A stretch of 64,000 nucleotides of DNA from NCBI GenBank assembly GCA_015143295.1, contig CM026574.1:10418938-10482937 (forward strand). Reading direction: 5' to 3'. The number at the start of each line of letters is the position of its first letter. The first letter of the stretch is position 1. The notes under the pieces are model-generated. The model worked only from the letters and a program-made list of their open reading frames with translations, did not search any database and was not told the origin of the DNA. Source of the DNA: Tetracentron sinense (taxonomy: Eukaryota > Streptophyta > Magnoliopsida > Trochodendrales > Trochodendraceae). Below are positions 62,701 to 64,000 of this stretch, one piece after another. The position numbers were made by a program, and so were the translations under genes.

Positions 62701-63621
62701 TAGAGGTACTTTTTTCCCGATATTTCTGATGTTTAGTGTCAGAGGATTCACTTGCAACTTTCAATTTATTACCAAGGTCCCTAGACTGAATTACTCCACT
62801 CTTCTGCTTTTCAATATCTTTTTCTTCTTTCGGAAATATAGAAGCAACTCCACTTGAGACTTTTAACGATGAAGAGTGCTCCAGTTTGGTGTTAGGATCA
62901 GCAGACTTCTTTTTGGAAAATCCCAAAGGAGCATTCAATTGATTCTCCGATTTCACATCTTCATAATGTTCACTTATAGCAGCCAAACTTTGAGGACTAG
63001 AAGATTTATTCCCCACCAATGATGCAGTCCTTGCAGCAGCCTTCATCCTCACATTACCCATTTTTGCATGCTTATTTGGTACATGGTCATCATCCTTCTC
63101 ACCACGAGCTCTTGTAATATCTTTCCTTCTTCGTTTCTTTGGTTCGTGGTTAGGTGATGAGATGGGTTCATTTCTAGCAAATGGAAAACAGAAGGAACCA
63201 TGAAAGAAAAAGATCAAACTCAAGAAATTAAGATCGGTCCATAAGTTATCATTTACTTTTATTCAATAACAAGAAGTCGTCATCATCAATTACAATCTGT
63301 GAGAACTGTACAACACAAACAAAGATGAAGCTTACCCAAAAAAAATGAAGAAAACAATCTCAACGAATTCACACAAATTGTTCAAGAAGCAGCAGTAAAA
63401 AAGAAAGGGAAAAAAAGAACAATTTTAAAAGAAATGATGAAACCCAGTGTATCAGTGATTTTACCATCCTTTTGATTCAATAAAAGTACTTTACCCAGTG
63501 AACAGAAGATATATTATTAACAGAAAGGGCTAAAAGAAACTCACATTCGCTCCAACTTCCCCCTATTAACAAAAAACCCATTGTGTTTTATTGCTGATTT
63601 ATCGACTTGAAAATACTCATC
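35758..63621 (-). CDS. UBN: ubinuclein (HIRA complex subunit), 3' ten exons
   Basis: Exons in gene order, joining in frame: 63545-63621, 62555-63173, 56304-56403, 56077-56186, 55847-55933, 55371-55496, 54918-55058, 54757-54804, 53137-53238 and 35758-36234 (TGA), 628 residues. The first gives the end of the HUN/HRD domain (AIKHNGFFVNRGKLERI). The second has a nuclear-localisation-like EPKKRRRKD and ends YPIQTV. The next eight form the ubinuclein middle domain: KGTMLERAIREFEQMVAE, RRLPREVKQKLAKVARLA, LINRLMSILGHLVQRKTLK, RNLKEMVELGLAAKQEKDD, YSMDDAMDDMICDLYDLF, GPQIRKLYVELAELWPN and ICRAKERKRALYNRHK. The last exon is a Lys/Ser-rich tail. Ubinucleins bind HIRA and aid H3.3 deposition in the nucleus. 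The 5' exons lie beyond the right edge. The intron between the last two exons is 16.9 kb and full of transposons, so the final exon is easily missed. Confidence 0.92.
36452..36708. repeat. direct duplication of ~87 bp in a ubinuclein intron
   Basis: A segment beginning ttcaaacaaattgtaatcaa at 36452 and ending ttctttctatgctct recurs at about 36621-36708 with a few changes. Confidence 0.8.
36891..36995. repeat. 35-bp tandem repeat, three units
   Basis: Unit starts at 36891, 36926 and 36961 (catggaaatagaaggatagc...). The first two are identical and the third has drifted. Confidence 0.95.
37080..37560 (+). mobile_element. L1-type LINE 3' fragment
   Basis: Translation in mixed frames gives an L1 ORF2 C-terminal tail (IWIEWNNRIFEDSFLS around 37225-37275, then a degenerate stretch to a stop near 37437). 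It is short, broken and antisense to ubinuclein. Confidence 0.6.
38049..39231 (+). mobile_element. hAT-like non-autonomous element A, 1183 bp
   Basis: The ends CAAGGTTCTAAATG and TTTTTAGAACCTTG are inverted repeats, flanked by a perfect 8-bp target duplication GTTGTAAC (38041-38048 and 39232-39239). Sub-terminal regions are rich in CGATAT. At about 38240-38690 lie some four imperfect ~85-110-base tandem units containing gttaagattcactaaccctta. At 38880-38983 is a GC-rich block (ctacggcgacggcgacggcg) ending ctcag/GTATGTGTACC, a consensus splice donor. No transposase is encoded. Confidence 0.88.
40150..40457. mobile_element. decayed fragment of a hAT-like element
   Basis: The right side ends gttgatttttatttCCATG, so the complement starts CATGGAAATAAAAATC, and carries cgtatcaat / atacgtatag sub-terminal motifs like the elements at 16470 and 49575. 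A left end is not clear. Confidence 0.35.
41319..41780. mobile_element. hAT-type MITE with a perfect 8-bp target duplication
   Basis: The left end TAGGGGTGTATTCAAGCCGG and the right end CCGGTTCAGAGATAAACCCC plus TA are imperfect inverted repeats. CTTCCAAC at 41311-41318 is exactly repeated at 41781-41788. Forms of gagctcggctcga repeat in both arms around an AT-rich centre. 462 bp, non-coding. Confidence 0.92.
42097..42214. repeat. ~87-bp tandem duplication split by the Copia insertion
   Basis: CACTCAATTTTGGTGGCTC...GACTG occurs at 42097-42127 and again at 42184-42214. The sequence following the first copy (cataccttggctgaatgctg, 42130) reappears to the right of the Copia element at 51790, so the element landed inside the second unit. 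Confidence 0.8.
42329..42554. mobile_element. partial hAT-type MITE, copy 3, at the Copia 5' LTR
   Basis: This matches the right half of the MITEs at 3838 and 6774, from aacatgtctttggttatgtg to the terminal CGCCTTGACTACACTG. The left half and the left target duplication are absent. It abuts Copia LTR sequence on the left and Copia internal sequence on the right. Confidence 0.9.
44561..47305. mobile_element. solo LTR (2745 bp) inserted in the Copia fossil
   Basis: It starts TGTAACGACCCGAA and ends GTTCGGGACATCACA, with a perfect 5-bp target duplication ATATC at 44556-44560 and 47306-47310. A promoter-like ATATATAAAATGG box is near 45260. There is no coding domain and no second terminal copy, so it is one long LTR, most like Ty3/Gypsy LTRs in length and ends. 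Confidence 0.85.
45968..46400. repeat. tandem repeats of ~50-60 bp in the solo LTR
   Basis: About eight imperfect units follow the pattern ggttcctccgtgactgatag ... gtcaggagatgtcgg, each introduced by gtccgtgg or cggggttcc. Confidence 0.75.
49575..51182 (+). mobile_element. hAT-like non-autonomous element B, 1608 bp, inserted in Copia RNase H
   Basis: The ends CATGGTTCAAAATATCGATA and TATCGATATTTTAAACCATG are inverted repeats with one mismatch. The flanks TGCTTTCT (49567-49574) and TGTTTTCC (51183-51190) agree at six of eight positions. Inside are two hairpin-forming pairs (49905-49985 with 50046-50128, and 50318-50400 with 50455-50540) built from the same gttaagattcactaaccctta unit as element A. 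A GC-rich block at about 50760-50902 ends at a GTATGTACCCTA donor. No transposase. Confidence 0.88.
51777..52079. other. right flank of the Copia insertion
   Basis: The first ~50 bases continue the duplicated unit seen left of the element (cataccttTgctgaatgctg). The rest shows no gene. Confidence 0.5.
52080..52840 (+). mobile_element. L1-type LINE 3' fragment carrying a SINE
   Basis: Frames give a degenerate zinc-binding tail (FFSHCRAAWVIWSSF, LPWVIPHDIQGILSQW at 52080-52330) and, after the SINE, FKKTIVLVASWVAICPLF and a 3' untranslated region ending ataacaataaaaaaaatg near 52840. The 5' part is missing. Confidence 0.7.
52400..52516 (+). mobile_element. tRNA-derived SINE-like repeat
   Basis: The stretch gcttgcctaattggtaaagt fits a Pol III A box, and tgttcaaaacctgtcc, about 40 bases on, fits a B box. 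The repeat ends in a run of 10 A. AAGAT occurs at 52395-52399 and 52517-52521, a possible target duplication. It splits the LINE fragment. Confidence 0.6.
53702..53975. repeat. ~88-bp tandem repeat, three units, with (GA)n
   Basis: The unit gacaatcacataaatttgag ... gattaaaataaagcaaactg followed by (GA)n begins at about 53706, 53794 and 53885. Units are almost identical and differ mainly in the length of the GA run. Confidence 0.93.
54003..54260 (+). mobile_element. L1-type LINE tail fragment
   Basis: A frame here reads CRMNEDDAIHHLIHWLLCWT followed by MWSIWKDRNIRIFDNS, the zinc-binding C-terminal tail of plant L1 ORF2. Short fragment between ubinuclein exons, antisense to the gene. Confidence 0.75.
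57500..57623. mobile_element. right-end remnant of a hAT-like element
   Basis: The sequence ends gataccgatactatgaaCCATG, so its complement starts CATGGTTCATAGTATCGG, like the ends of element B at 49575. GATACG / CGTATC motifs repeat as sub-terminal repeats. The left end was not found. Confidence 0.5.
57694..57817 (-). mobile_element. short L1 3'-end insertion with 14-bp target duplication
   Basis: On the minus strand the ~124-bp sequence ends aatatatttgatactttact plus poly-A, like a plant L1 3' end. The flanks ATTGTAACGTTTTT at 57680-57693 and 57818-57831 are identical. The insert is strongly 5'-truncated. Confidence 0.85.
58481..59315. other. intron sequence, no feature seen
   Basis: Part of the ubinuclein intron between 56404 and 62554. 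No gene or clear element; (CT)n tracts near 59270-59315. Confidence 0.4.
59316..59620. mobile_element. LTR fragment related to the 44561 solo LTR
   Basis: It starts TGTAAGACCTCGAAAATGGG, and about 130-190 bases on carries an aacttagtattttt ... gtgtcggactg ... ggattaatta sequence similar to 45057-45150. It stops before any LTR end, so it is a broken fossil. Confidence 0.55.
59622..59825. repeat. ~54-bp direct duplication
   Basis: The stretch tttacataat(a/g)cttgtttttaggaattgg...ctaacatggtaa occurs at 59622-59676 and again at 59771-59825. Confidence 0.85.
60090..60180. mobile_element. possible worn end of a CGCCTAGG-type MITE
   Basis: Aggcaacgcctcg...ccttgacaactatg echoes the right end of the 3838 family (aggcaacgcctcg, ccttgactacactg) at low identity. 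Confidence 0.25.
60504..60590. repeat. (ATTTTTT)n microsatellite
   Basis: About twelve near-perfect 7-base units. Confidence 0.97.
61255..62006 (+). mobile_element. hAT-like non-autonomous element C, left end unclear
   Basis: The right end gagtcgatttttgacaCCATG gives a complement starting CATGGTGTCAAAAATCGA, similar to element B. Sub-terminal DNA at 61790-61980 repeats ccgaagt / gaccgaag many times. A GC-rich block at about 61520-61634 ends cctccag/GTAAGTACCC, in the same relative place and direction as in elements A and B. The shared context after the donor includes gggattcttgaaatctt. The module gtaatagcattacc...aagttaaaaggttaaaac is duplicated at 61320 and 61435. A left terminus was not found. 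Confidence 0.6.
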
Positions 63622-64000
63622 CTGCACAACAAGACATCAGGGACATCACTAATAGCAATATGAAGATTTTTTTAAAAAAAAGTTCATATCATAAGAATAA
63701 TTAAATGGGCCATTGGTGCTGCATAACGATCAAAGTATTCATGCAAAAGATACAATGAATTATCCAAATTCCTACAAAATTTGAAGCTGATTTGATATAT
63801 TGCATTTTGTAGTGCCCTGGTAAATGTTATCCTACAGTTCTAGCACAAACGAAACTAAATCTAGTAAATGGTCTAGGTACAACAGTTAATATTACAATGA
63901 GAAGATTTTCCAAACTCAATAAATCACAATGATGCTAACTTGCTAAAGAAGACACCATTAATAACTTCTGATTTAATGATTAAACCTTCTTCCAGTGAAA
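63622..64000 (-). other. ubinuclein intron at the window edge
   Basis: Sequence upstream of the exon beginning DEYFQVD. No exon coding for the acidic start of the HUN domain was found, so that exon must lie beyond the right edge. Confidence 0.5.

Overview
This window is nuclear DNA of a flowering plant. It is AT-rich and has long introns with plant-type GT-AG borders. Three plant genes can be read through their exon chains: an SRT2-type sirtuin, an ABORTED MICROSPORES (AMS)-type bHLH factor and a ubinuclein. The rest is mostly layered transposable elements. I see no rRNA, tRNA gene, CRISPR array or operon. The species cannot be named from the sequence alone.

Layout. 1-2135: a short LTR-like element with direct repeats at both ends and a GC-richer minisatellite inside. 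2451-5116 (-): a decayed hAT transposase, split by a 426-bp hAT-type MITE. 5860-7275 (+): the 3' end of an L1-type LINE, carrying a second copy of the same MITE. 8319-16050 (+): ten exons of an SRT2 sirtuin whose first exon was not found. 16051-22126: no gene, but several small inverted-repeat elements, a perfect hairpin and a SINE-like repeat. 22127-23872 (+): four exons of an AMS-type bHLH protein, covering the bHLH and C-terminal regions but with no visible N-terminal exons. 26344-30397 (-): an incomplete Ty3/Gypsy fossil. 31788-33774: a probable solo LTR of similar build.

35758-63621 (-): ten 3' exons of a ubinuclein gene, the HIRA histone-chaperone partner, continuing past the right edge. 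One intron is 16.9 kb (36235-53136). It holds a Copia fossil (42215-51776) that was itself hit by a 2.7-kb solo LTR with a 5-bp target duplication and by a 1.6-kb hAT-like element. The same intron carries a 1.2-kb hAT-like element, a 462-bp MITE with a perfect 8-bp duplication, LINE fragments and a SINE-like repeat.

The genes do not form a pathway. SRT2 is a probable organelle NAD-dependent deacylase, AMS a tapetum and pollen regulator, and ubinuclein a chromatin assembly factor. The most unusual signal is a set of hAT-like non-autonomous elements (38049-39231, 49575-51182 and a likely third ending at 62006). They share ends, a tandem or inverted-repeat module, and a GC-rich exon-like block closed by a consensus splice donor that points outward.
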